44,880 nucleotides of DNA from assembly GCA_964507405.1 (NCBI GenBank), contig CAZDPJ010000009.1, positions 1 through 44,880 on the forward strand. Reading direction: 5' to 3'. The DNA is from UMGS75 sp964507405. Lineage in GTDB: Bacteria; Bacillota_I; Bacilli_A; ML615J-28; CAG-313. Below the pieces are notes generated by a model. It did not search any database. It was not told the origin of the DNA and saw only the letters and a list, made by a program, of their open reading frames with translations. Below, one piece after another: positions 34,065 through 43,576 of this stretch. The translations under genes were made by a program, and so were the position numbers. Numbering within the stretch: the first letter of the stretch is position 1; every line of letters begins with the position of its first letter.

Positions 34065-35370
34065 ATCGAACTACTTTTAATATAATGTCAGAAGTTTCAA
34101 CTTCTTCAAGAGAAATAACATAACTATCTAATATCATTTGAATAGCTTCATCTGTATTTTTACCATTAGTATGTACTTCAGCAATAACATCGCCCTTATT
34201 TAAGACATCACCGATTTTCTTAAGTACTCTAATTCCAACTGCATAGTCAATTTTATCTTCCTTAGTTGCACGACCTGCCCCAAGAATCATTGCGGCTTCA
34301 CCAATTTTTAAAGCATCTATTTCAGCAACATATGCTGTTTCTGGTTCTAAATATTTAAGTTCAATTACTTCATCAGCCTTAGGTAATAAAGAATAATCAT
34401 CAATAACGCCAGGATTACCTTTTTGCCAGTAAATCATTTCTTTTAATTTTTCAATTCCTTTACCACTGGCAAGTGTTTCTTCAGCCATTAAACACGCTTC
34501 ATCAAAATTTTTGGCAATTTTAGCAATTAATAAAATTTCAGCTGTTAAATTTATACAAAGTTTTGTGAAATCTTTAGGTCCACGACCTTTTAATGTTTCA
34601 ATTGCTTCAATTACTTCTAAGCTATTACCAATCGCAAATCCTAAAGGTTCTGACATATTAGTTAGAGTTGCGGAAGTATCACGACCAGCAAGTTTACCAA
34701 TTTCAACCATTGCTTCAGCAAGTTTAGTTGCATCATCTAGTTTTTTCATGAAAGCACCCTTACCAACCTTTACATCTAATACAATATGGTCAGCACCACT
34801 TGCAAGTTTTTTTGACATAATTGATGAGGCAATAAGCGGAATTGATTCAATTGTACCCGTAACATCTCTTAAAGCATATAACTTTTTATCAGCTGGAGTA
34901 ATATCTGCACTTTGACCAATAATTGCTAGACCAATATTATTTACTTGTTCAATGAAATAATCAGCATCTTCTTCAATCATAAATCCTGGAATTGATTCTA
35001 ACTTATCAAGGGTTCCTCCCGTATGTCCTAGTCCTCTTCCACTCATTTTAGCCATTTTAACACCAAAACTTGCAGCTAGTGGTGCAACAACGAGACTTGT
35101 TTTATCCCCAACACCTCCAGTTGAATGTTTATCAACTTTAATGCCATTAATTTTAGATAAATCAATTTTATCTCCACTATCAAGCATGCTAATTGTTAAA
35201 TTATAACGTTCTTCTTTATTCATTCCATTAAAATAGATGGCCATTAGTAATGAACTAATTTGATAATCAGGAATTAATCCTTTAACATAACCATCTATTA
35301 AATAATTAATTTCTTCTTTTGTTAAAGAGTTACCATCTCTTTTTTTTGTTATTAAATCAACAGTTCTCAT
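34063..35370 (-). CDS. pdp: Pyrimidine-nucleoside phosphorylase
   Basis: Phosphorylase of 435 residues converting uridine, thymidine or deoxyuridine to base and (deoxy)ribose-1-phosphate. It carries the signature KHSTGGVGDKTSL and MSGRGLGHTGGTLDKLE. The dimer follows the class II fold: N-terminal helical domain, phosphate-binding core and C-terminal domain with GAGRATKEDKIDYAVG. The Bacillus-type Pdp and DeoA thymidine phosphorylase are hard to tell apart by eye; I favour Pdp because of the lineage. Together with cytidine deaminase (cdd) it would recover pyrimidines from cytidine. Confidence 0.94.
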   Translation of the reverse strand: MRTVDLITKKRDGNSLTKEEINYLIDGYVKGLIPDYQISSLLMAIYFNGMNKEERYNLTISMLDSGDKIDLSKINGIKVDKHSTGGVGDKTSLVVAPLAASFGVKMAKMSGRGLGHTGGTLDKLESIPGFMIEEDADYFIEQVNNIGLAIIGQSADITPADKKLYALRDVTGTIESIPLIASSIMSKKLASGADHIVLDVKVGKGAFMKKLDDATKLAEAMVEIGKLAGRDTSATLTNMSEPLGFAIGNSLEVIEAIETLKGRGPKDFTKLCINLTAEILLIAKIAKNFDEACLMAEETLASGKGIEKLKEMIYWQKGNPGVIDDYSLLPKADEVIELKYLEPETAYVAEIDALKIGEAAMILGAGRATKEDKIDYAVGIRVLKKIGDVLNKGDVIAEVHTNGKNTDEAIQMILDSYVISLEEVETSDIILKVVR

Positions 35371-35393
35371 TTTCTTTCTCCATTTTCATTTAT

Positions 35394-36182
35394 TTAAAAA
35401 AATTCATCATAATTTATTTTATTATAGTTTTTAGTATAAACAATCGATTCTAGTTCTTGATGACAGTTCATTGAAGTATAACTAACAATTTTTTTAATAA
35501 TTTTATAATCCTCATAATTAAAAAACTTAACGACATTAAACTCTTCATCAAAATAAATTGATAATTTAACACTTGTAAAACTAGGTTCATCTTCAAGTTT
35601 ACCAAATACTTTCATTTGTTTTGTAATCTTTTTAACAGCTTTAATACTATCAAGTTCTAAATCTAAAATATATAAATTATCTTCTTTACTTCTATTACTA
35701 TTAATGATTGCATCTTCATTAATAATGTAATTGAAGAATAAATCATGAGATGGAACTTTACCATATTCATCTAAATATTCATTAAGACTTTTATTAATTA
35801 CACCCTCAGTTTCTTTATCACTATCTGTATATTTAATTATATCATTACTTAAATATAATTTATGATGATGACTAACAAGCAAAGATTCAGAATCAATGAT
35901 ACTATAAAAACTATTATTCTGATAATATGTAGAAGTTATTGTATCTTGGGTATAGTTAATTAGACCAAGACTTGCTTTTGTTTTACCAGTAGTTAGGACA
36001 TAATAATTATCAAAACTACGTATTTTACAAAAAATTAAATCTAATATTTCCAAATCACTATAACAATTTAATTCATCGTTTTCCTTCTTATTTGATACAT
36101 CATCATCTTTTTTACAAGAACATAGAAAGAAACAATTTATTAATAAGATAATAAATAAATTAATTTTAACTATTTTATTCAA
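35394..36182 (-). CDS. Putative lipoprotein, unknown function
   Basis: Protein of 262 residues with a lipoprotein signal (hydrophobic 6-22, lipobox L-C-S-C with C23). The mature part is acidic at first (KKDDDVSNKKENDE) and then beta-rich. I do not recognise a family; it resembles secreted lipoproteins in that strands in its second half (about 165-235) alternate hydrophobic and charged residues. It overlaps the upstream YwaF-like gene by 8 bases and is followed 23 bases later by the phosphorylase, so it is part of one unit. Confidence 0.7.
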   Translation of the reverse strand: MNKIVKINLFIILLINCFFLCSCKKDDDVSNKKENDELNCYSDLEILDLIFCKIRSFDNYYVLTTGKTKASLGLINYTQDTITSTYYQNNSFYSIIDSESLLVSHHHKLYLSNDIIKYTDSDKETEGVINKSLNEYLDEYGKVPSHDLFFNYIINEDAIINSNRSKEDNLYILDLELDSIKAVKKITKQMKVFGKLEDEPSFTSVKLSIYFDEEFNVVKFFNYEDYKIIKKIVSYTSMNCHQELESIVYTKNYNKINYDEFF

Positions 36183-36897
36183 AATTACTTATACCTTTTT
36201 TATATTTATAAATAATAAATGGTAAATGGAAAAGAATCATAAAGGATAAAGCAATAATAAATAAGGTAATAAAATAAACATACCAACCATTATCTAAATT
36301 TAATAATGGTAAATTATCCATTGGTGGTCTCGTTAAATACATAAAATTAGTATCATATACTTGTAATAAACTATTAACCCATAAATTAAAGAAAACAAGC
36401 GCAATCAACAAACAAATATTAATAATCATACTCTTAAAATTAAGATTTGATAATTTATATATAATAATATAAAGACCAAAAGCAATTAAAAACTCATGAT
36501 AGATAAAATATTGATAAACTTGTAAATCTAAGAAATCAGTACCACATGTTGGAATAAATAACGAACAAGTTGCACCAACTAAAGATGTAGGAACAATGAA
36601 ATTATATAATATCCTCTTTGTGTTTTCATTTTTAATTAAAAATCTTAAAGCATAAATAAAGAATATTTGAATACTACATAAGTGAAAAGGTAAACTACCT
36701 GCATCTAGTACTTTACCAGTACTTAACGTATCATTCATATTTAATGCAATTTTAATTACTTCACTAATCAAAGAAACAATACACATTGTAGTTAAAACTG
36801 TTTTATTAGATACATTAAATTTTTTTACAATTAATAATAAACAAGTAATAACAACAATACTAATTATAAGCCAAATAATATGAGTATTCGTAAACAT
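36175..36897 (-). CDS. YwaF-like integral membrane protein (TIGR02206 family)
   Basis: Membrane protein of 240 residues with about six or seven helices. The block LPFHLCSIQIFFIYALRFL together with FIVPTSLVGATCSLFIPT is characteristic of the YwaF family of Bacillota, whose function is unknown. It is placed between the short-chain dehydrogenase gene (13 bases upstream) and the lipoprotein gene (8-base overlap), suggesting co-expression with both. Confidence 0.8.
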   Translation of the reverse strand: MFTNTHIIWLIISIVVITCLLLIVKKFNVSNKTVLTTMCIVSLISEVIKIALNMNDTLSTGKVLDAGSLPFHLCSIQIFFIYALRFLIKNENTKRILYNFIVPTSLVGATCSLFIPTCGTDFLDLQVYQYFIYHEFLIAFGLYIIIYKLSNLNFKSMIINICLLIALVFFNLWVNSLLQVYDTNFMYLTRPPMDNLPLLNLDNGWYVYFITLFIIALSFMILFHLPFIIYKYKKGISNFE

Positions 36898-36910
36898 AAT
36901 GAATTCCTTC

Positions 36911-37702
36911 CTATTTTAATACTTTCTTAATAATCCAAAATTGCATTTTATAAGGTAGAATATTAAGTAATCTTAATAAAATATTTCTATTTATATTATA
37001 AACAAACTTTGGTTTTTTCTTATTTAATATTTTTAACACTTTTTTTGCTAATTTAATAGGCTCAATATTTTTAGTCTCAACACTATCGACAATTTTTTTG
37101 AATCTAGAAGCATTACAAGAATAAAGTTTAGTATTTTTACAAAAACTATCAAGTTCATTATTAGATACTCCAAGCATATCTGTTTTTACAGCACCTGCTC
37201 TTAATACCGATACATTAATACCTAAAAGTTGTAATTCCATCTTTAAAGAAAAACAATATTTATCTAATGTTGATTTAGTAATCCCATAGATACCTGTAAA
37301 TGGTAGTGGTGCAAGTGGTGCAAGTTCACTAGTTGTTACAATTATTCTACTTCCTTTATTTAATAAAGGTAAAAATGTTTTATTAATAAGATATGCTCCA
37401 AATACATTTATTTTAAATATTTTTTCAAGTTCACTTGAAGAAATTTCAACAAGAGAATTCATTCTGTATATTCCAGCAAAATGGATGATTCCATATATTT
37501 CATTAGTTATTTCACTTATAACATTATATGCTGAAGCAACACTTTCTTCACAAGATACATCACACTCAATATTCATTACATTTTCTTCTGCATTTGCTTT
37601 ATTTAAATCTAAAGCAAAAACAAAAAAGCCCTTATTTTTAAGTAATTGTACTGTATTTTTCCCCATTCCCCCATTAGATCCCGTTACAATAACGTACTTC
37701 AT
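36911..37702 (-). CDS. Short-chain dehydrogenase/reductase (SDR)
   Basis: Classical SDR of about 263 residues. The NAD(P)-binding motif is TGSNGGMG near the start. The catalytic residues are Y and K in YGITK (Y-x-x-x-K), and an upstream serine is in VTTSELAPLAPLP. A conserved NAG-like position reads FAGIYR. The C-terminal extension (about residues 200-263) is basic and hydrophobic and may bind a membrane. The substrate cannot be deduced. The start at 37702 (MKYVIVTGS) is favoured because TTGGAG precedes it; an ATG six codons upstream has no ribosome site. First gene of the unit with the YwaF-like protein. Confidence 0.88.
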   Translation of the reverse strand: MKYVIVTGSNGGMGKNTVQLLKNKGFFVFALDLNKANAEENVMNIECDVSCEESVASAYNVISEITNEIYGIIHFAGIYRMNSLVEISSSELEKIFKINVFGAYLINKTFLPLLNKGSRIIVTTSELAPLAPLPFTGIYGITKSTLDKYCFSLKMELQLLGINVSVLRAGAVKTDMLGVSNNELDSFCKNTKLYSCNASRFKKIVDSVETKNIEPIKLAKKVLKILNKKKPKFVYNINRNILLRLLNILPYKMQFWIIKKVLK

Positions 37703-37803
37703 AACTATACTCCAATACAATATTTATATTATTAATAATATCATAAATAATAAAAAAATACTATTAAATAACATTTAAATAAACTAATAAATTAAAAAAT
37801 GTG

Positions 37804-37831
37804 AAAAAGACTATGATAAACTTTCTCAAAT
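37804..37831 (-). terminator. Possible terminator after the remnant gene
   Basis: A 7-bp stem with one G-T pair (GAGAAAG/CTTTTTC on the minus strand) is followed by ATTTTTTAATTT. It is short, and the loop is large (11 bases), so support is weak. Confidence 0.35.
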
Positions 37832-37848
37832 TTAATTAATAAATAGAT

Positions 37849-38076
37849 TTATAAAGTATAAATTCTTTGATTTTTACTTCTCGGTTTATCAGGAATTGTA
37901 TATGATATAATTCCTTTATCTACTAGAGTAATAACAGATGAATTAATAAAATAAGATGGATGATTTTCATTATATCCGAAAAATTTAGCAATCCATTCTT
38001 TCGACCTAAGAATTCTACAATAATTCTTTATTTCAGTAATATAATCTTCCTTAATTGCTTCTACTTTTTTTGAATT
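37849..38076 (-). pseudogene. C-terminal remnant of a DNA-binding (AlbA_2/divergent AAA-type) protein
   Basis: A 75-residue open stretch without a start codon, bounded upstream by an in-frame stop, ends IPDKPRSKNQRIYTL. The P-D-K-P-x-S-(K/R)-(N/K)-Q-K-Y tail with a preceding winged-helix-like SSVITLVDKGIISYT is typical of the C-termini of AlbA_2 or RecG-related putative DNA-binding proteins and some Fic proteins. The front of the gene is gone, probably deleted next to the helicase gene. The rest of the interval 37721-38137 holds only hairpins. Confidence 0.5.
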
Positions 38077-38095
38077 CTATTAAGAAAATAAAAAT

Positions 38096-38131
38096 TAAAA
38101 AAAGAGTGAAACTATATAATTAGTCCACTCT
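38096..38131 (-). terminator. Terminator of the SNF2 helicase gene
   Basis: A 6-bp stem (AGAGTG at 38103-38108 with CACTCT at 38126-38131), extended by an inner ACTA/TAGT pairing, is followed on the minus strand by seven T. It lies 7 bases after the helicase stop. Confidence 0.75.
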
Positions 38132-38137
38132 ATTATA

Positions 38138-41100
38138 TTATGATAATAAGATCTTTAAGTCTTCACTACTTAACTTTTGTATATTATCATCGTTATCAGC
38201 TATAATATTTGCTATAATTTCTTTTTTCATATTTTGTAATTCAATTACTTTTTGTTCAATTGAATCAAGACATACAATCTTAATTACATTGACTACATTT
38301 TTTTGACCAATACGATGGGCTCGGTCGGTTGCTTGGTTCTCTGCCGCAACATTCCACCACGGATCAAGATGAATTACAATATCAGCTCCAACTAAATTTA
38401 ATCCTGTTCCTCCTGCCTTTAAAGATACTAAGAATACTTTTTGCGAAGAGGAAGCATCATTAAATATATCCGCCATCTTAACACGATTACTTGCTGAAGT
38501 TTTACCTGTTAATATAAAATAATCAATATTTGCATCTTTTAATAAATTCTCTAATTTATCAAAAGCACTAGTAAACTGACTAAAAATAATGATTTTATGA
38601 TTATCACTAATATAATCACTAATTAAATTCATAATTAATTCAATCTTAGGACTACTACCATTATAATCATCAATATAAAGAGACGGATCAACGCATAGTT
38701 GTCTTAGTCTCGTGAATGAAGCTAACATTTGCATTTTTTTCGTAGGGTCATCCACCATATCTCTTAGTTTTAACAGTTCTGCTTCATAATATTTCTTCGT
38801 ATCTTCATTCATTGTAACATATTGAATAGTCTCAATTTTTTCAGGTAAATCTTTTAGTACTTCAGCTTTTGTTCTTCTTAAAATAAACGGAGTTATTTTC
38901 TTAACTAAATTATCTTTAACACTTGCATTCTTATTTACAACAATTTCATTTTCATAAATATGTTTAAAGTTGTTATAATTATATAAATAATTTGGCATTA
39001 AAAAATCAAATATGCTCCATAAATCAATAATACTATTTTCTATTGGTGTACCAGTTAATACAAACTTATGTTTACTCTTTAATTGTTTAACTGATTGGGC
39101 TTTTAAAGTAGTATGATTTTTTATTGACTGTGCTTCATCTAGAATTATAAATTCAAAATTTAGCTTTTTATATAAATCTAAATCATTTTTTAATGAATCA
39201 TAACTAGTAATATAAATAACTTTTTCATTAGATTTAATATTTGATAATATTTCACTACGTTCAGATGCTAAACCATAAATTAATTTAACCTCTTCATCTT
39301 CATCCCATTTATTAAATTCAGCTAACCAGTTATAAGATAAGCTTTTAGGACAAACAATTAAACTTGGTTTTTTTACAGTTGAATCCATTATTAAAGCAAT
39401 AATTTGAAGAGTTTTTCCAAGTCCCATATCATCTGCTAAAATACCTGAAAAATTATAAGAACATAAAACCTTCATCCATTTAAAACCATCAACTTGATAA
39501 TCACGTAATATATTATCTAATTTTGAAGGAACTTTATAGTTGCTTTTTTTATAATTAGCAATATCATTTAGGATTTTTCTTAAAAAGTCATCCATTTCAT
39601 ATTGTGAATATTCATCGGTTTCATTCAACATTTTTAAACTATAATAAAGTGGAACATGTTGAGTTTCTGATAATTTCTTTTCATCTAATGAAAAATCATT
39701 AATTGATTGAAGTAAAGCTTTCGCATTTTCTTTATCAATATCAATTATAACATCTTTATTTAACATAACAAATCTTTTTTTCTTTTTAATTGCTTGTAAA
39801 ATCTTATATAATTCTTCATTTGAATAAGAGAAATTCTTTATACAAATACTAAGCATATTAGTATCATATCCTAAATATGGTCTAGGTTTATTAAACTTAA
39901 CAACTTGAATTCTTTTAATGTCATCTGATAAATAAACATCAGATATTTTCTTTAGTTCGCTTAAATTAGAACTTAAAAATAACATTATATTTTGTTCATC
40001 AGTTAGTTTATTATCAACAAAACCAAATTTTTCTAAAATAGTTTTATATTTTACATATTTATAATTATTAGTATCTAATGTGTTTTCATCAACCTTTACA
40101 TCATCAATAAAAAATAAAGATTCACATTGTATTAAATTATCAACCATTGAAAAATATGAATCAATATGTAATTCTACTTTTTTTACTGCCTTTTTAAATT
40201 CTTCATCTACTTTAATATCATTATCTAATCTTGTATAAACTTGTTCTAAAAAATCATTTTTAACATATTTAAGATTGAAATTAGGATTTAAGTAACAAAA
40301 TCTAAGTAATTTTCTCATATCTAAAGATGCATCATATATTTTTATACTTGAGCCATCACAAATATAATCATATTTATTACCATAAATTAACTCAAAATCA
40401 TTATTTTCAAGTTTTAAAACATCATTTTTGATTTCAATATTTGGTTCAAACTTATTTGTTGTAACAACACAATTTAATGTTTTCCCATTATCTTTTACAA
40501 GAACCGTTTGATAATTATATTTTTCAAATAATTCATCAATAAAACTAGGAGATACTTTAATCGTTCTTGAAATTTTATTATCATATTCATCACAATTAAC
40601 ACAAATAGATTCTAAAAACTTAATAATAAATAATGACTCTTCATCAAAGTTTTCTAAAGAATGTTCAATTGATAAATCTTTACCATATTGAAATACAATA
40701 TTATTTTTAACTCGATTAACAAAATCACTTATGTTCTTAATTACATATGATTTATTCATCCCTATTTTAAAAGACATTTCAACTTCTTGTTCTGTATCAT
40801 TTGAATATACTTCAAATATCGGTGTTAAATGAATAAATTCCTTAGTTCTAATTACTTCATTTTTTTTAATGTTATCAACTAAATTTTTAAAAACTTTTTT
40901 ACTCTCTCTTTTTAATATTGATTCTTTACTTATTTCAGATAAATGTTCATAGTATTCAATACATTCATTATAACCATTTTTATCAAGTAAATAATTATTA
41001 ATTTTATCATTAGAGAAATGTTTACATTTATTATCTTTATTATGACAATAAGCACAATTAATACTAACTACATCATTTTTACAATGATATTCATAAAAAG

Positions 41101-42463
41101 TAGCACTTAAATTAAATAATGATATTAATGAAGCATTTAATGATGAATATGGAAACGTAATTTTTTCTTTAAATATTGTAACATAATTAATATCATCATC
41201 TGTCATATTATTTTCTTTTAAATAAGGTTCTATCATTTCCTTATACATTTTTTGAACTCTACCATAAAAATTTGATTCTACTGAACAATAAAATGAATAT
41301 ATAGCAATAAAATTATATTTTGTTTTACTTAACATTAATAATACTTTTTCAACAATATTTGTATGTTCAATATAAGAATTAGTCTTATAAATTGATTTAT
41401 AAGCTTCTTGTAACAAAATATAAGTATAAGTTACTTCACACTTAGAGTGAGCAATTTCTTCACTATTAAGTAAAAAAACATCAAAAGTATTATTTAAATA
41501 ACTATAGATGATTTTAGCATCAGCACTATACTCGCTTAATACTTTAAGTGCACGATAACCTTTGTTTTGATACGCATGAAAAGATAAGCCTTGAAATAAA
41601 CGTTCAAAATTAAGTTTAGGAAATAAACTATAAATTTTTTCAATATATTTTTTATCAATTTTTTCTGTTCCGCCTACTAAAAAGAAAAGAAATAAATCTT
41701 CAACATACTTATATTTACCATCTACATAAAATGCCTCAACAAAAATCCAAAAACAATTTTCAGGTATCAATAATATATTTCTTGTTTTAAAATAAAGCAT
41801 TCTAATTTCTTTATATTTTTTATTTAATTTTAAATAATAAAGAAAAGCATTTAAGACATCTGTATTTTCCTGATTTTCAACAGCGAATTCAAGAGATTCT
41901 TCATCACCACTAATTATTTTAATATATTTACACATATTAATAAATAGTTTTAAATCATGTAAATTCTGATTTGAATAATCTTTCTTTTCTAAATCTTTAA
42001 TAGTTTCTGTATATAATTTAATTAATAACTCAAATTGAGGAAGTAATTTAGGATCATATATTTTATTTGAATACATCCAAAGTAATTGTCGATTAATTTG
42101 ATCTTTATTTAGACAATTAATGGAGTTAAATATTTCATAAAATTTTTCTAAATTATTACATAGATAGTTAAAATATCGATTAGTAATATCAACAATATAA
42201 TTTTCCCAGTTAGACATATTATAATAATTAATATATTCACTCATTTGATAAAATGAACCAAGAACATAAATAAATAATTCAGAAAAAGTATCATAATTAT
42301 CTTCTTCAATTAACCTATCTAGTATATCTGAAAATTCAAATTTTCGAGAAGATAATTTAATTAAAACATTATAATTATTTAAATTATATTTACTAAATTC
42401 TTGAACTATATTATTATATGTATTACTATATGTTAAAAGACTTAAATAACCTATTCGAGACAT
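38138..42463 (-). CDS. SNF2-family DNA helicase/translocase
   Basis: Large protein of 1441 residues. The C-terminal 450 residues are a Swi2/Snf2 ATPase: Walker A DDMGLGKT (about 1012-1019), DEAQ box (about 1110), TGTPIENS and the helicase C motif with FSQFTS and QATDRAHRIGQ. Just before it is a bacterial SNF2-associated region. The first roughly 450 residues are rich in helical repeats resembling TPRs. A cysteine/histidine motif, CAYCHNKDNKCKH near 468-480, may bind zinc, as the SWIM finger does in YwqA-like proteins. It resembles Bacillus YwqA/YqhH-type proteins but is longer. Role unknown; DNA remodelling, recombination or defence are possible. It has its own promoter and terminator. Confidence 0.9.
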   Translation of the reverse strand: MSRIGYLSLLTYSNTYNNIVQEFSKYNLNNYNVLIKLSSRKFEFSDILDRLIEEDNYDTFSELFIYVLGSFYQMSEYINYYNMSNWENYIVDITNRYFNYLCNNLEKFYEIFNSINCLNKDQINRQLLWMYSNKIYDPKLLPQFELLIKLYTETIKDLEKKDYSNQNLHDLKLFINMCKYIKIISGDEESLEFAVENQENTDVLNAFLYYLKLNKKYKEIRMLYFKTRNILLIPENCFWIFVEAFYVDGKYKYVEDLFLFFLVGGTEKIDKKYIEKIYSLFPKLNFERLFQGLSFHAYQNKGYRALKVLSEYSADAKIIYSYLNNTFDVFLLNSEEIAHSKCEVTYTYILLQEAYKSIYKTNSYIEHTNIVEKVLLMLSKTKYNFIAIYSFYCSVESNFYGRVQKMYKEMIEPYLKENNMTDDDINYVTIFKEKITFPYSSLNASLISLFNLSATFYEYHCKNDVVSINCAYCHNKDNKCKHFSNDKINNYLLDKNGYNECIEYYEHLSEISKESILKRESKKVFKNLVDNIKKNEVIRTKEFIHLTPIFEVYSNDTEQEVEMSFKIGMNKSYVIKNISDFVNRVKNNIVFQYGKDLSIEHSLENFDEESLFIIKFLESICVNCDEYDNKISRTIKVSPSFIDELFEKYNYQTVLVKDNGKTLNCVVTTNKFEPNIEIKNDVLKLENNDFELIYGNKYDYICDGSSIKIYDASLDMRKLLRFCYLNPNFNLKYVKNDFLEQVYTRLDNDIKVDEEFKKAVKKVELHIDSYFSMVDNLIQCESLFFIDDVKVDENTLDTNNYKYVKYKTILEKFGFVDNKLTDEQNIMLFLSSNLSELKKISDVYLSDDIKRIQVVKFNKPRPYLGYDTNMLSICIKNFSYSNEELYKILQAIKKKKRFVMLNKDVIIDIDKENAKALLQSINDFSLDEKKLSETQHVPLYYSLKMLNETDEYSQYEMDDFLRKILNDIANYKKSNYKVPSKLDNILRDYQVDGFKWMKVLCSYNFSGILADDMGLGKTLQIIALIMDSTVKKPSLIVCPKSLSYNWLAEFNKWDEDEEVKLIYGLASERSEILSNIKSNEKVIYITSYDSLKNDLDLYKKLNFEFIILDEAQSIKNHTTLKAQSVKQLKSKHKFVLTGTPIENSIIDLWSIFDFLMPNYLYNYNNFKHIYENEIVVNKNASVKDNLVKKITPFILRRTKAEVLKDLPEKIETIQYVTMNEDTKKYYEAELLKLRDMVDDPTKKMQMLASFTRLRQLCVDPSLYIDDYNGSSPKIELIMNLISDYISDNHKIIIFSQFTSAFDKLENLLKDANIDYFILTGKTSASNRVKMADIFNDASSSQKVFLVSLKAGGTGLNLVGADIVIHLDPWWNVAAENQATDRAHRIGQKNVVNVIKIVCLDSIEQKVIELQNMKKEIIANIIADNDDNIQKLSSEDLKILLS

Positions 42464-42504
42464 ATTTTCACCACCATTTACTATATTATTATTAATATAA
42501 TGTA

Positions 42505-42533
42505 ATTATATCTTAATAAAACTTTTTTTGCAA
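42505..42533 (-). promoter_or_regulatory. Promoter of the SNF2 helicase gene
   Basis: On the minus strand TTGCAA (42533-42528) is followed after exactly 17 bases by TATAAT (42510-42505), about 40 bases before the start codon, with a GGTGGTG ribosome site in between. Strong sigma-A-type match. Confidence 0.7.
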
Positions 42534-42560
42534 ATATAATAGAATTTATTTTATTAAAGT

Positions 42561-42602
42561 GTGTTTAATTTATGATAATGTCTTTGTGTTTAATTTATGA
42601 TA
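42561..42602. repeat. 17-bp direct repeat
   Basis: GTGTTTAATTTATGATA occurs at 42561-42577 and again at 42586-42602, a 25-base period. It lies 30-70 bases upstream of the helicase -35 box and could bind a regulator, or mark the edge of the decayed element to its right. Confidence 0.6.
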
Positions 42603-42805
42603 GATTTAAATACAGCTGGTCCGAAATCTCGTGAGTATCCTCTTCTATATGCTATTACCTATATTTACTCCTATTTTAGATAAAGAGCTGACAAAAGCCT
42701 TAAAACCTTCTTAAAAGCTGGTAATGATTCTAACATTCAAATACCCTTGGCACTAAAATTTTAAATTAGTTCAACTCCTTTGTACAGCTCTACATTTTTT
42801 TGAAT
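42603..42805. other. Gap without recognisable genes
   Basis: I see no supported gene here. Short open stretches exist on both strands (for example about 27 codons after the ATG at 42598) but match nothing I know. The base composition is slightly less AT-rich than the surroundings, and it may be debris of an inserted element. Confidence 0.4.
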
Positions 42806-42870
42806 AAAAAAAACTATTTTCAGCATTTCATCATAGTGAAACTATGAATTGATGTGAAAATAGCTTTTTT
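42806..42870. terminator. Long imperfect hairpin, bidirectional terminator-like
   Basis: About 28 bases of each arm pair with a few interruptions (CTATTTTCA on the left with TGAAAATAG on the right, and an inner CATAGT/ACTATG with loop GAA). A-run and T-run flank it on both sides. It could terminate transcripts from either direction between the recombinase remnant and the helicase gene. Confidence 0.55.
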
Positions 42871-42946
42871 ACCGACTTTAATGGCAAAGGTGGTCTATTT
42901 TAATACAACTTCGCACCCTTAATTTAGAGTTTTAAAAAAAAGAAGC

Positions 42947-43479
42947 CTACTTTAGTTCAACTTCTATTCTTATTTCCTTTCCATTATAGATTTTAAATGT
43001 AATTGATTTATCTTTATGCACTATTGCCTTATCAATCATAAGCACCCAAAGTTCATCATTCCAAGACTCTAACTCTATATCTGCTGATTCAATTCTTTTA
43101 ATAAAGGCTTCAAGTTTTGTTGATCGACCTAATCTATAAACTTTTTCATTAAGTAGTTTGTCTAGTTCTATTTTTGCTTTATCGTAGCGTTTTGATAATT
43201 CATCATATCTAGTTTTATAATTTTCTTGAGACTGTGCTGTTTTAGTATTCTAGGATACTAGTTTTCTTACCATTTCACTAATTAGATCAATATCGTTTTT
43301 AAGCATAGCAATTTGTTTATCAAGTTCTGATGTATCATTTAAAAGTGTAATAACTTCCCTAGTATCTTGAATCACTTGTTCTTTTGGAAGTAATATCAAT
43401 CACTTCATCTAACTTTCATTTTAATTCTAATAAGGTTTCAAGCCTTCCAACTGAATCTTCAAGTTTTATTCTATCCATA
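42947..43479 (-). pseudogene. Large serine recombinase, C-terminal remnant
   Basis: The minus strand encodes the coiled-coil and C-terminal part of a large serine recombinase, with the frame broken. After AGGAGG and an ATG come 16 codons and a TGA, then a frame change and a TAG near 43250. An open stretch of about 100 codons follows, including RYDKAKIELDKLLNEKVYRLGRS-like sequence and ESWNDELWVLMIDKAIVHKD-like sequence (both quoted in part). The catalytic N-terminal domain with its serine is absent. This is a dead integrase of an integrative or transposable element. Confidence 0.7.
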
Positions 43480-43576
43480 TAATGTCCTCCTCGTAGTCAC
43501 ACATATAACCACAAAGAAATTTTTATATCGACTAGAACTTTTAATCTTTTAATCATATTTTCATCATCGTCTATTA

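Noticed and set aside
34511..34915. A 134-codon plus-strand frame opposite the nucleoside phosphorylase
   Set aside because: It is a shadow of a well supported gene and shows no family features.
42598..42681. A short plus-strand frame starting MIDLNTAGPKSREYPLL
   Set aside because: It is only about 27 codons long, with no ribosome site and no support for being a protein.
43250..43479. TGA read as tryptophan in the recombinase fragment
   Set aside because: TGA ends phoH, and the fragment also contains TAG and a frame change, so decay is the simpler explanation.
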